Source: Bacteroidales bacterium
GTDB lineage: Bacteria > Bacteroidota > Bacteroidia > Bacteroidales > Muribaculaceae
Assembly (NCBI GenBank): GCA_004557385.1
Contig: SFEA01000013.1
Span: 1 to 57,189 of the forward strand
Reading direction: 5' to 3'
Length of the DNA stretch: 57,189 nt
Part shown: piece by piece, positions 24,511 to 33,156 of the stretch
Layout: the number at the start of each line of letters is the position of its first letter
Numbering within the stretch: the first letter of the stretch is position 1
Position numbers and translations under genes: made by a program
The notes under the pieces: generated by a model
Seen by the model: the letters and a program-made list of their open reading frames with translations, nothing else
The model's database searches: none
Told to the model about the DNA's origin: nothing

Positions 24511-25509
24511 GTGCGAAAACTCACCGACATACAACGACGCATCTTGAGCGTGCTGGGATTAGCCGCCTCGCTCGCCGCAATCATAATTGCCGGCGTGTGG
24601 GCTAACAGCCAAGCCGACAACGCCGTGTGCACAAAACTCGAGGTGAACATCATCAATTCCGATAGCTCGATGTTCGTCACCCGCCAAAGCATCTTGCAAG
24701 AACTTGCCAAGCTGCACATCGACCCTGTGGGCGAACGAATGTCGAAAATCAACACCAAGCGGATTGAGCAACAACTCAGCCAATCGGAGTATCTCGAAAA
24801 TGTGGAATGTGTGATTGTAAACAACCACACCATGCTCATTCAAGCCTCACAACTGGTGCCCGTGATGCGCATCTTCGACGGCAATCGCTCCTATTATGTC
24901 AACAGCCGCGGCAAACGTATGTCGACCACGGTGCGCTATCACGTCGACGTGCCTGTGGTGAAGGGGCATTTCACCGACGCATTCCCGCCCTCGCGCCTGC
25001 TTCCGCTCATCAACTACGTTGAAAACGACGAGACGCTCAATTCGCTCGTGACCATGTACAGCGTGCGTGACTCAAACAACATCTTCATTGTGCCATGCAT
25101 AACAGGGCATGTGGTGAACATAGGCGCGCCTACCGACCTCGACAACAAGTTTGCCAAGCTGCGCGAATTCTATGCCAAGGTGATGCCGCTAAAAGGCTGG
25201 AACTACTACGACACCATCTCGGTGAAATTCAGCCACCAAGTGGTGGCTACGCGCCGAAACAAGGCATTGGCTGCTACATTCGACTGGGCAAGCATAAACG
25301 ACGAACCGGATGCCGACATCGAAACGATGACCACCAGCGACACCGCCGTGGTGACATCGTCAGCCGACCACTCATCGCAGCGCCCTGCGGCAGCAAAGCC
25401 CAAGCCCGAACAGCAAGCGTCAGCAGCTGAGCAGCCGAGCAATAACACCGACAAAGCCCGCAGCAAGGTGAAAAGCGCATTCAACCCACAACAAAAGAAA
25501 ACAAATTAA
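24511..25509 (+). CDS. ftsQ: FtsQ-like division protein
   Basis: This 332-residue bitopic protein sits in the ftsQ position, one base after murC, with a GTG start. The GTG is required to keep the single N-terminal transmembrane helix (about 12-32, ILSVLGLAASLAAIIIAGVW). The periplasmic part carries a POTRA-like segment (FVTRQSILQELAKLHID) and an FtsQ-type core. The tail after about residue 255 is low-complexity and rich in Ala, Ser, Gln and Lys. FtsQ sequences are poorly conserved, so the call relies on layout and position before ftsA. Confidence 0.85.
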   Translation: MRKLTDIQRRILSVLGLAASLAAIIIAGVWANSQADNAVCTKLEVNIINSDSSMFVTRQSILQELAKLHIDPVGERMSKINTKRIEQQLSQSEYLENVECVIVNNHTMLIQASQLVPVMRIFDGNRSYYVNSRGKRMSTTVRYHVDVPVVKGHFTDAFPPSRLLPLINYVENDETLNSLVTMYSVRDSNNIFIVPCITGHVVNIGAPTDLDNKFAKLREFYAKVMPLKGWNYYDTISVKFSHQVVATRRNKALAATFDWASINDEPDADIETMTTSDTAVVTSSADHSSQRPAAAKPKPEQQASAAEQPSNNTDKARSKVKSAFNPQQKKTN

Positions 25510-25544
25510 AAAAAATACTCCCACCCAATAATTATTTAATCAAC

Positions 25545-26861
25545 ATGGACACTACACAATACATCGTAGCAATCGAAATAGGCAGTTCGAAAACCGTAGG
25601 CGCCGTGGCTGAAAAGCGCAGCAACGGGCAACTCGTTGTTGTGGGCATCGAATCGGAACCTACACTCAACTTTGTGCGCTATGGCTGCATACAGAATGTT
25701 GAAAGCACCAAAGCGTCAATCAACCGCATCTTGCTCAAGCTCAGCAACCGCATCGATGGCGACATCAGCAGCGTGTATGTTGGCGTTTCGGGCCGCTCGA
25801 TTCACAGCATGCCTACCGAGGTTCAGCACTCGCTAAACACCGAGCAAGCCATCACCAAAAGCCTACTCGACAACATCAAGAGCGATGCCACACGCAACAG
25901 CCTGAACAACTACGACACCATCGATGTGATTCCGCGTAGCTACACCATCGACAAGATTGAAATTCGCAACCCGGTGGGCAGCTTCGGCACCGACATCAAG
26001 GCTCGCCTCAACCTCATCGTTGCCAAACCGTCGCTTCTCATGAACCTCAAGCGCGCGTTCAACCAACAAACCCAAATCAAGGGACTAATCACCACTGCCG
26101 TGGCTGTGGCTGATGCCGTGCTCACCGCCGACGAACGCTCGTTGGGATGCATGCTTGTGGATATGGGTGCCGAAACCACCACAGTGTCGATTTACCGCAA
26201 CGACGCGCTCGTTTACCTCGTTACAATCCCTTTAGGCGGACGCAACCTCACCCGCGACATCACCGCACTGGGCATTCGCGAGGAAAATGCCGAGAAAATC
26301 AAGCGTAACCTCGCCAATCCGCTCAAACCGGCTGCCGACCCTGTAACCATCGACAACATCCGCTCGAGCGACGCCTCGAACTACATACTTGCCCGCACCG
26401 GCGAAATCATTGCCAACATCACGGCTCAAGTGAGCAATGCCGGAATGTCGCTCAACGACATCCACAGCATCGTGCTTGTGGGCGGCGGCGCTATGCTAAA
26501 GGGGCTCGACCAGGAAATCAGCGACAGCGTGAACATAAGCAGCAACAGCATTAGCGTGCGCATCGCTTCGAGCATACCTTCACAGCTCACCACTGCCACC
26601 ACCATACCCAACATCGTGGAAAATATTGGCGTTATGGCACTGCTCATTGCCGGTTCAAAGCAAATCGGCTACGACACATGCGTGGTGAAGCGCGTCTACG
26701 CTCCTGCACCCCCTGTTCAAGAAGCCGATTTGCAGATTGTAACCGAACGTCCTAAAGAACCGACTAATCAAAAAAAACCATCGCTAATCCAGCGCATCAG
26801 AGACCGCGTGGTGCGCGCTCTCGACGAAAGCGACAACGAGAACGACAACTATTCGTCGTGA
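25545..26861 (+). CDS. ftsA: Cell division protein FtsA
   Basis: This 438-residue actin-like protein tethers FtsZ to the membrane. It has the ATPase phosphate-1 segment EIGSSKTVGAVAEK near residue 11, the DMGAETTTVSIY phosphate-2 region around 206-217, the adenosine motif VLVGGGAMLKGL at about 308-319, and a 1C/SHS2 part between. The C-terminus (SLIQRIRDRVVRALDE) is amphipathic, as expected for a membrane-binding helix. The gap to ftsZ is 60 bases. Confidence 0.96.
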   Translation: MDTTQYIVAIEIGSSKTVGAVAEKRSNGQLVVVGIESEPTLNFVRYGCIQNVESTKASINRILLKLSNRIDGDISSVYVGVSGRSIHSMPTEVQHSLNTEQAITKSLLDNIKSDATRNSLNNYDTIDVIPRSYTIDKIEIRNPVGSFGTDIKARLNLIVAKPSLLMNLKRAFNQQTQIKGLITTAVAVADAVLTADERSLGCMLVDMGAETTTVSIYRNDALVYLVTIPLGGRNLTRDITALGIREENAEKIKRNLANPLKPAADPVTIDNIRSSDASNYILARTGEIIANITAQVSNAGMSLNDIHSIVLVGGGAMLKGLDQEISDSVNISSNSISVRIASSIPSQLTTATTIPNIVENIGVMALLIAGSKQIGYDTCVVKRVYAPAPPVQEADLQIVTERPKEPTNQKKPSLIQRIRDRVVRALDESDNENDNYSS

Positions 26862-26921
26862 CACCCCCGATGCAGTGAAAAGTATTTAATCATCAACGCT
26901 CAAAAAAACCAATAACGCTAT

Positions 26922-28292
26922 ATGAACCAAGCACAAAATTTCAACGACGAAGTGATGGGCGACCCAGGCTTCAAAGACGACGACAAGATGCCTACTATCA
27001 TCAAAGTGGTGGGTGTGGGTGGCGGTGGCGGCAATGCCATCAACCACATGTATATGCAAAACATTCAAGGCGTGTCGTTTGTGGTGTGCAACACCGACCG
27101 TCAGCACCTCAACAGCTCGCCAGTGCCAACGCGTCTGCTCATCGGCCCTAACACCTGTCAGGGCTTGGGCGCCGGCAACGACCCCGAGGTGGCTAAGGCA
27201 GCAGCCGAAGAAAGCGCCGACCAAATTGCAGCCCTGTTTGACGACGAAACCAAGATGGTGTTCATCACCGCCGGTATGGGTGGCGGAACAGGCACCGGTG
27301 CCGCCCCTGTGGTGGCTCGCATTGCCCGCGACCACGGCGTGCTCACCATCGGCATCGTAACAATCCCATTCCTTTTCGAAGGCGACAAAAAGATTCTCAA
27401 GGCGCTCAACGGCGCCCAAGAGATGAGCAAATATGTTGATGCCATTCTCATCATCAACAACGAACGCCTCACCGAGATTTATCCCGACATGGACTTCCTT
27501 ACAGCCTTCGGCAAAGCCGACGACACGCTCTCGACAGCTGCACGCTCGATTTCCGACCTCATCAACGTGAACGGTAAAATCAACCTCGACTTCAAGGATG
27601 TTAACACCACCTTGCGCGACGGCGGCGTGGCTATCATCAGCAGCGGATACGGCGAAGGCGAAAACCGCGTCACCAAAGCCATCGAAGATGCCCTCAACTC
27701 GCCGCTGCTCAAAAACCGCGACGTGTATGGCTCGAAGAAGATTCTCATGAACTTCTATTTCAACCCCAAGTCCGACCATCCTTTCGTGATGGAGGAGGTG
27801 AACGAGATGCGCGAATTCATGTGCAACTTCGACAGCGACGTCGACGTGATTTGGGGTACCGCATTCGACGAATCGCTCGGCTCGAAAATCAAAATCACCA
27901 TTCTTGCCTCGGGCTTCAACGTGTCGCTCAACAAAGAGAATCCGGCACCAAAGGTTTCGAACCGCAAATCGGCTACCCGCACTGCCGCCTCGCCTCAGCA
28001 ACCCATTGCCACCGAGGAAAACAGCAACGAGATAATTGCTGCCGAATATGGCTCGCAGAAGGTTGAACAACGCGAACAAGGCATGGCTCGCGCCCGTTAT
28101 CTGGTGCTTTCAACCGACGATATGGAAAACGACGAACTGCTCGAAAAGATGGAGAACACTCCCACTTTCCGCCGCGACCCCAAGTTCAAGTCAACCATCA
28201 AGGCTATGCAAAACTCGGCTGTGCCAAAGCCCGGTGCTCAGACCTCCGGCACCCCTAAACGTGCCCACGAGATAAACTTTGGTGACGATTAA
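26922..28292 (+). CDS. ftsZ: Cell division GTPase FtsZ
   Basis: This 456-residue tubulin homologue forms the division ring. The GTP-binding tubulin signature GMGGGTGTGAAP lies at about 118-129, with the N-terminal VGVGGGGGNAINHM. The GTPase and C-terminal subdomains end near residue 345. A variable linker and a C-terminal segment (FRRDPKFKS, INFGDD) follow; it is longer than in most proteobacteria and typical of Bacteroidota. It closes the cluster, and no strong terminator is seen before the transporter gene. Confidence 0.97.
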   Translation: MNQAQNFNDEVMGDPGFKDDDKMPTIIKVVGVGGGGGNAINHMYMQNIQGVSFVVCNTDRQHLNSSPVPTRLLIGPNTCQGLGAGNDPEVAKAAAEESADQIAALFDDETKMVFITAGMGGGTGTGAAPVVARIARDHGVLTIGIVTIPFLFEGDKKILKALNGAQEMSKYVDAILIINNERLTEIYPDMDFLTAFGKADDTLSTAARSISDLINVNGKINLDFKDVNTTLRDGGVAIISSGYGEGENRVTKAIEDALNSPLLKNRDVYGSKKILMNFYFNPKSDHPFVMEEVNEMREFMCNFDSDVDVIWGTAFDESLGSKIKITILASGFNVSLNKENPAPKVSNRKSATRTAASPQQPIATEENSNEIIAAEYGSQKVEQREQGMARARYLVLSTDDMENDELLEKMENTPTFRRDPKFKSTIKAMQNSAVPKPGAQTSGTPKRAHEINFGDD

Positions 28293-28348
28293 CTGAAATT
28301 TAATCATCAAAAAACAAATAACTAACCCTCCTAAAAAACTTAATCAAC

Positions 28349-29850
28349 ATGTTTGAAAATCAACCTAAAGGACTGTGGACACTTGCCCTCGCCAACACCG
28401 GCGAACGCTTTGGCTACTACACCATGCTGGCAGTGTTTGCGCTCTTCCTTGGCGAAAACTTCGGCTTTGCCGCAGGCACCGCATCTGAAATCTACACCTG
28501 GTTCCTAACCCTGGTTTACTTTCTGCCCCTGTTTGGCGGTATCGCCGCCGACCGCTGGGGCTACAGCAAAATGGTGGTGATAGGCATCATAATCATGTTC
28601 TTTGGCTATCTGCTGCTGTCGGTGCCATTGGGCGGCGACATGGCGGCTGTGGCAGCCATGGTGGCAGCCTTGCTGCTCGTGAGCCTCGGAACCGGTTGTT
28701 TAAGGGCAACCTGCAAGTGATGGTGGGCGACCTCTACAACGACCCACGCTATGCCGGTAGCCGCGACTCGGGTTTCTCGCTCTTCTACATGCTCATCAAC
28801 GTGGGCGCATTGTTTGCTCCAACAGCAGCCATCAAGGCTATGGAATGGGCACAAACCGACTTGGGCTTCTCGAAAGCCGACAGCTATCACTTTGCCTTTG
28901 CCGTGGCTTGCGTGAGCGTGATTGTGTCAATTTTGATTTACTACTTTGGCATGAGCACCTTCCGCCAAGTGCTCACAGTGAAAAAGGCTGAAAAGAAAGG
29001 CTCCGACGCCCCGATTGAAGAAATGAGCAAGGCTGAAACCAGCGAACGCATCCTTTGCCTCGTGTTCGTTTATGCCGTTGTGATTTTCTTCTGGATGGCA
29101 TTCCACCAAAACGGACTCACCCTCACCTGGTTTGCCGATGAGTTCACCGCAACCTCATCAACCGGCTTGCAAAGCATGCTGTTCGACGTCACCAACCTCG
29201 TTGCTTGCATCTTCATTGTTTACGGCATCTTTGGCATCTTCCAAAGCAAAACCACCAAAGCGCGCACCATCTACGGCACGCTCATGGTGCTTGCCATTGC
29301 ATTCCTGGGCTATAAATATGCCAACATCGCCGACATGACCGAACTCAGCGCTCCAATCTTCCAGCAATTCAACGCCTGCTTTGTGGTGATGCTCACACCG
29401 GTCAGCATCGCGCTCTTTGGCTGGCTTGCCAAAAAAGGCAAAGAACCTAAGGCTCCGTTCAAGATTGGTTTGGGTATGCTCGTGGCAGCAGGTGCTTATC
29501 TGCTCATGACCATGTCGTCGATTGGTCTGCCCGCAACTGACCACCCCAACCATGTTGCTGACGTCACACCAAACCTGCTCGTCACCACCTATCTGATTCT
29601 CACGTTTGCCGAACTGCTGCTCTCGCCAATCGGCATCTCGTTCGTGACCAAGGTGGCTCCTGCCAAGTATAAAGGCATGATGATGGGCGGCTGGTTTGTA
29701 GCCACCGCATTGGGCAACAAACTGGTGTCGATACCGGGTCACATGTGGGATATGCCGCTTCCGATAGTTTGGGGCACTCTTATGGGCATTTGCTTGCTCG
29801 CCGCAGCATTCATATTCGCCATCATCAAACGCCTCAACAAGGTGGCTTAA
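28349..29850 (+). pseudogene. POT/PTR-family peptide transporter, frameshifted
   Basis: Two adjacent frames make one proton-dependent oligopeptide transporter of about 500 residues. The first (28349-28720) contains GERFGYYTMLAVFAL and GGIAADRWGYSKM and ends as GTGCLRATCK. The second continues from 28696 with FKGNLQVMVGDLY, the normal POT sequence after a GTG-L turn. Restoring one T in the GGTTG at 28694-28698 rejoins them as GTGLFKGNLQ. Twelve or so membrane helices are otherwise intact up to 29850. The break is either a recent one-base deletion or a base-calling error in a short T run. Confidence 0.88.
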
Positions 29851-29851
29851 A

Positions 29852-29876
29852 ATGCGGCGGAGCGCGTCCGCCGCAT
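29852..29876 (+). terminator. Strong hairpin after the POT transporter
   Basis: ATGCGGCGGA (29852-29861) and TCCGCCGCAT (29867-29876) form a perfect 10-bp GC-rich stem with a 5-base loop, starting one base after the stop codon. There is no T run, so it may act as a transcript-stabilising hairpin or Rho-type barrier rather than a classical terminator. The octamer array starts immediately at its foot. Confidence 0.45.
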
Positions 29877-30162
29877 AAGGTTATAGGGTTATGGGGTTAT
29901 AGGGTTATAAGATTCTTGGGTTATAAGGTTATGAGGTTATAGGGTTATAAGAGAAATTCCACCGCATAACCACAAAACAACGCTAACCGCATAACCACAA
30001 AACAACGCTAACCGCATAACCCTTTAACCCTTTAACCTTATAACCGCAAAATTCGCAAAATTTTGCCAGAAAAATTTTGCCAAGCAAACAACGCTAACCC
30101 CATACCCCTTTAACCATATAACCTTATAACCACATAACCTCATAACCTCATAACGACCCCAT
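29877..30162. repeat. Octamer array, left flank of four-helix-bundle gene
   Basis: Nine head-to-tail 8-base units NNGGTTAT occupy 29877-29948, one of them degenerate. The orientation then flips: a perfect 25-base direct duplication (29963-29987 and 29988-30012, unit starting CGCATAACCACAAAACAACG) and further ATAACC motifs run up to the ATG at 30163. A perfect GCAAAATTTTGC palindrome lies at 30055-30066. The inverted halves could form a long imperfect stem. Confidence 0.8.
30055..30066. promoter_or_regulatory. GCAAAATTTTGC palindrome
   Basis: A perfect 12-base palindrome inside the left repeat zone. It shares its core with the larger palindrome at 30681-30708 in front of the S24 regulator, so both may be bound by the same protein. 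No function is shown. Confidence 0.35.
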
Positions 30163-30534
30163 ATGGATACTTTCTCATTTGAAAATCTAAATGCCTACAA
30201 AGAGTCAAAATCACTTGTCGTAGAAGTTTACAGGTTAATTGCAAAATTCCCCCAATCTGAAAGATTTGCTCTTTCGGCACAGTTGCAACGTGCAATCGTT
30301 TCAGTTCCTTCAAACATTGCTGAAGGCAGCGGTCGTGTTTCCTACAAAGAGAAAATTCATTTTCTCGAAATAGCCTATGGCTCCCTGATGGAATCATTTT
30401 GTCAATTAGAAATTGCTTGTGAGTTAAACTATATCTCTGCTGAAGAATTAGCCAAAATCAAAGAGAAATTGCTTGCTGTTTCTCGGTTAATCAATGGCTT
30501 AAGCCAAAGTTTCCAAAGGAAACTCAACCCATAA
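30163..30534 (+). CDS. Four-helix-bundle protein (23S rRNA intervening-sequence family)
   Basis: This 123-residue protein has the S23/IVP family signature: FENLNAYKESKSLVVEVYRL at the start, RFALSAQLQRAIVSVPSNIA in the middle, then EGSGR and FLEIAYGSLMESFCQLEIA. The family forms pentameric four-helix bundles, occurs inside 23S rRNA intervening sequences, and is related to the Avd protein of diversity-generating retroelements. Here no rRNA or reverse transcriptase is near. The gene is AT-richer than its neighbours and lies exactly between octamer arrays. Its stop codon falls inside the first downstream repeat unit, which suggests a mobile or repeat-associated cassette. Confidence 0.87.
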   Translation: MDTFSFENLNAYKESKSLVVEVYRLIAKFPQSERFALSAQLQRAIVSVPSNIAEGSGRVSYKEKIHFLEIAYGSLMESFCQLEIACELNYISAEELAKIKEKLLAVSRLINGLSQSFQRKLNP

Positions 30535-30682
30535 CCCTATAACCGCATAACCACATAACCACATAACCCTATAACCCTATAACCCTATAACCCTATAACC
30601 ACATAACCCTATAACCACATAACCACATAACCGCATAACCGCATAACCGCATAACCGCATAACCGCATAACCCTATAACCGC
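30531..30682 (+). repeat. ATAACCNN octamer array, 19 units
   Basis: Nineteen uninterrupted 8-base units ATAACCNN run from 30531 to 30682. The last two bases are only CT, GC or AC, with runs of like units (four CT in a row, five GC in a row), which suggests expansion by slippage. The first unit contains the stop codon of the four-helix-bundle gene, and the last unit overlaps the palindrome in front of the S24 regulator. Confidence 0.9.
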
Positions 30683-30708
30683 AAAAATTTTGCAAGCAAA
30701 ATTTTTGC
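30681..30708. promoter_or_regulatory. Perfect 13-bp palindrome, candidate operator of the S24 regulator
   Basis: GCAAAAATTTTGC (30681-30693) and GCAAAATTTTTGC (30696-30708) are perfect inverted arms separated by AA. The right arm overlaps the -33 TTTG box of the promoter at 30704-30735. A repressor of the S24/CI type bound here would block transcription of its own gene; this is inferred from position and symmetry. Confidence 0.5.
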
Positions 30709-30735
30709 ATTTTACCACCAAAGTGCGTAACTTTA
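30704..30735 (+). promoter_or_regulatory. Promoter of the S24 regulator
   Basis: TTTG at 30704-30707 and TAACTTTA at 30728-30735 are spaced by 20 bases. This is one mismatch from the Bacteroidota consensus TTTG-N19-21-TAnnTTTG. The ATG of the regulator is 31 bases downstream. Confidence 0.5.
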
Positions 30736-30765
30736 CCACCCAAAACCATCAAAACCACACAAATT

Positions 30766-31452
30766 ATGGAAAACGAGGAAAGAATAGCACGAATAAAGTA
30801 TTTAATCAAGGAACTCAACCTCAAGCAGCGCGACTTTGCCGAGCGCATAGGCATCGACAACAGCAACCTGTCGAAGTATCTCAACGGGCGGCTGCCCATC
30901 AACGACGCATTTGCCAACCGCATGGTGGTGAACCTGGGTGTGTCGAAGCAATGGCTCATGCAAGGCACCGACATTCCGTTCCCCAAAGAGAGCAACATCC
31001 CGGCGGCATCTAATTTGCCGAGCAGCGATGCCATGCAGGCACCAGCCGCCGGCACGCCGGTCTACGACATCGACGTCACTGCCGGAGCGCTGCCGCGTTC
31101 GATGCTCTTTGCCAACGACCAGATTATTGGCAGCATCAATCTGCCCGACATAATCAGCAACAACTGCCGCGTGGTACGCGTGAGCGGCGACAGCATGTCG
31201 CCAGTGATTCACAATGGCGACTATGTGGCACTGCGCGAACTCAGCAACATCGAGCAAATATTCTGGGGACAAATCTATGTGGTGCTGCTCGACGATTACC
31301 GCCTGATAAAATTCCTGCGCCGACATCCCGACCCGGCGAAGGTGATTCTGCGCAGCGCCAACCCCGAATACGACGACATGGAAATCAGCCGCGCCGACAT
31401 TCGCGAACTCATGCTCGTGCAACACATCTTGCACCTCGACACACGCATGTAG
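30766..31452 (+). CDS. XRE/S24 CI-like regulator
   Basis: This 228-residue protein has an N-terminal HTH domain at about 7-62 (LNLKQRDFAERIGIDNSNLS) and a C-terminal S24 peptidase domain with Ser143 (VSGDSMSP) and Lys182 (YRLIKFL). An Ala106-Gly107 bond in VTAGAL lies where LexA/CI proteins self-cleave. Such proteins repress target genes until RecA-stimulated cleavage or another signal inactivates them. No prophage genes are adjacent, so its targets are unknown apart from a possible self-operator at 30681-30708. The protein is cytoplasmic and apparently intact. Confidence 0.9.
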   Translation: MENEERIARIKYLIKELNLKQRDFAERIGIDNSNLSKYLNGRLPINDAFANRMVVNLGVSKQWLMQGTDIPFPKESNIPAASNLPSSDAMQAPAAGTPVYDIDVTAGALPRSMLFANDQIIGSINLPDIISNNCRVVRVSGDSMSPVIHNGDYVALRELSNIEQIFWGQIYVVLLDDYRLIKFLRRHPDPAKVILRSANPEYDDMEISRADIRELMLVQHILHLDTRM

Positions 31453-31483
31453 CGGTGTTTTCGGAGCATTTAGTGCCAAATGT

Positions 31484-31515
31484 ATTGTATTTTGAAAAAT
31501 AAATATGTAATTTTA
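31484..31515 (+). promoter_or_regulatory. Promoter of the three-gene envelope operon
   Basis: ATTG at 31484-31487 and TAATTTTA at 31508-31515 are spaced by 20 bases, close to the Bacteroidota promoter consensus. The ATG of the DUF4369 lipoprotein lies 33 bases downstream. Confidence 0.4.
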
Positions 31516-31547
31516 CAAAAAACAACTATTTTTCCTTTAACATACAA

Positions 31548-32579
31548 ATGAAGCAACTCAAGCTAATAGTCATACTCCTCACCACAGCAATGATGTTTGC
31601 AGCATGCAGCAGCGACAGTTTTCGCCTTGAAGCACGCATCGAAGGCCTCGGCACGCAGAATGTGCAGATAGTGTACGCCACAAGCGATGGCGTGCAAAGC
31701 GATTGGGTGACTGCCAACGACGACCGCCTGAGCTACGAAGGCTTTGCGCCCGAGCTAACCGTGCTGCAAGTGCTCGACAGTGACAACCGGCTCATAGCCC
31801 GCATGGCTGTGAAAAACGGCGACAAACTGAAATTCCGCGGAACACTCACCGACCCCATGGGAATTGAATTCAAAGGGTCGGATGCCAGCGAGGAGTGGAG
31901 CAAATTCATCAAGGAAAACAAAGAACTCTATGACGCCGGCAACCAACCGATGCTCGACATCGCCATTGAGAAATTCATTCGCGAAAACCCCGACAACGTG
32001 GTGTCGACCTTGCTGCTGCTCTTCGACTACGGCAGCCTCGCCAACACCGATGCCATAGACAAACTGCTGGGCACCATCAACGACGACGCCAAGCCGCTGT
32101 TCCTAATCAGCACCTACCAGACGCTGCGCAACGAGCGCTCGAAAAGCGAAAGCAACAATCACTTTTACATGCTCGACCTATACGAATCGACAGGCAAATG
32201 GAGCACATTCCGCGCCAACGGACACAGCTTCAGCCTACTATGGCTATGGAGCCGCGACGATGCCAAGCACAGAGCCACTGCCGACTCCATCAAGCAGCTG
32301 GCTAAGTCCTACGGCAAACGCCTGCAGGTGGCTGACGTGCTTGTCGACGGCGACACCACCGTGTGGCGTGCCACTTTCAAAGCCGACAGCACCGATTGGA
32401 CCCACTTCTGGGCTCCAGGCGGTCCTAACGGCCGTTATATGAACACCATAAGCACTTTCACCACACCGCGCTATCTGCTCATCGACTCTCTGGGCATATA
32501 CAACTACCGCGGAGAATCGCTTGCCGAACTCACAAAGGTGCTGAAAGCCGGAGGAAAGAAAAGCCCCAAAAAGAAATAG
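31548..32579 (+). CDS. DUF4369-type lipoprotein, thioredoxin-like
   Basis: This 343-residue predicted lipoprotein has a signal ending in the lipobox FAAC with Cys20. The N-terminal third (RLEARIEGLGTQNVQIVY, VKNGDKLKFRGTL) matches the DUF4369 beta-rich domain that precedes thioredoxin-like domains in Bacteroidota. The C-terminal half has a thioredoxin-like arrangement (VLVDGDTTVWRAT, TPRYLLIDSLG) but no CxxC, so thiol redox activity is unlikely. It is probably periplasm- or outer-membrane-facing. It leads a likely operon with the small lipoprotein and the zinc-finger membrane protein. Confidence 0.78.
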   Translation: MKQLKLIVILLTTAMMFAACSSDSFRLEARIEGLGTQNVQIVYATSDGVQSDWVTANDDRLSYEGFAPELTVLQVLDSDNRLIARMAVKNGDKLKFRGTLTDPMGIEFKGSDASEEWSKFIKENKELYDAGNQPMLDIAIEKFIRENPDNVVSTLLLLFDYGSLANTDAIDKLLGTINDDAKPLFLISTYQTLRNERSKSESNNHFYMLDLYESTGKWSTFRANGHSFSLLWLWSRDDAKHRATADSIKQLAKSYGKRLQVADVLVDGDTTVWRATFKADSTDWTHFWAPGGPNGRYMNTISTFTTPRYLLIDSLGIYNYRGESLAELTKVLKAGGKKSPKKK

Positions 32580-32637
32580 AATTAGGCTTCCAGAACCTCT
32601 AAACAACCACTTATTAACCTCAAAAAACACTCTGATT

Positions 32638-33153
32638 ATGAAAAACCCATTTATGCCACTGCTCATTCTGCTTGTGCTTGCCCTCACAGCGTGCGGTGGC
32701 AGTCACCGCGAAAACCATTCGGTGACAATCGGGCACATCAATTGGCGGTCGGCTGTGATTGACTCGGCAGCCACCGACTCCGTGACGGCGCTCGCAAACG
32801 ACAGCACCATCCACGTAGTGTTTCAAGAGCCTGACGTGAAAATACTCAGGATTAACCCGTTTGCCACTGTAAAAAACTATATTAAATACTACTACGAAGC
32901 ACCCGACAGCCTCATCGTCACCGATTCGCTGGCACTGGCTCGCCCCGAGCTTGCCGACTCAATAAAGGATGCTTACGACGACGACGACAAAATGCCCTAC
33001 ATCAACCGCAAAATGGGCGTGGAATCGGCTGATTCGCTCTTTGGCTCGAGTCTACTCATTCTCATCTCGGCTTTTGTGCTGCTCATTTTCCTGTTACGGA
33101 AAATCTACAAAGTATTTATTCGCTCACCATTCAACGACGACGAGGAGGACTGA
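32638..33153 (+). CDS. Small lipoprotein with C-terminal membrane helix
   Basis: This 171-residue protein is not recognised as a named family. It has a lipoprotein signal (LALTAC, Cys19) and a second hydrophobic helix at about 136-154 (SSLLILISAFVLLIFLLRK), followed by a basic and then acidic tail (SPFNDDEED). The body between is acidic and Ser/Asp-rich. It would be anchored at both ends if the lipobox is used. The stop is three bases before the ATG of the CxxCxGxG protein, so the two are almost certainly translationally coupled. Confidence 0.7.
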   Translation: MKNPFMPLLILLVLALTACGGSHRENHSVTIGHINWRSAVIDSAATDSVTALANDSTIHVVFQEPDVKILRINPFATVKNYIKYYYEAPDSLIVTDSLALARPELADSIKDAYDDDDKMPYINRKMGVESADSLFGSSLLILISAFVLLIFLLRKIYKVFIRSPFNDDEED

Positions 33154-33156
33154 CCT

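Noticed and set aside
30163..30534. Diversity-generating retroelement (Avd-like protein)
   Set aside because: No reverse transcriptase, template repeat or variable repeat was seen nearby; only the protein fold is related.
30531..30682. CRISPR-like array
   Set aside because: The units are only 8 bases, contiguous and without spacers, and no cas genes are present.
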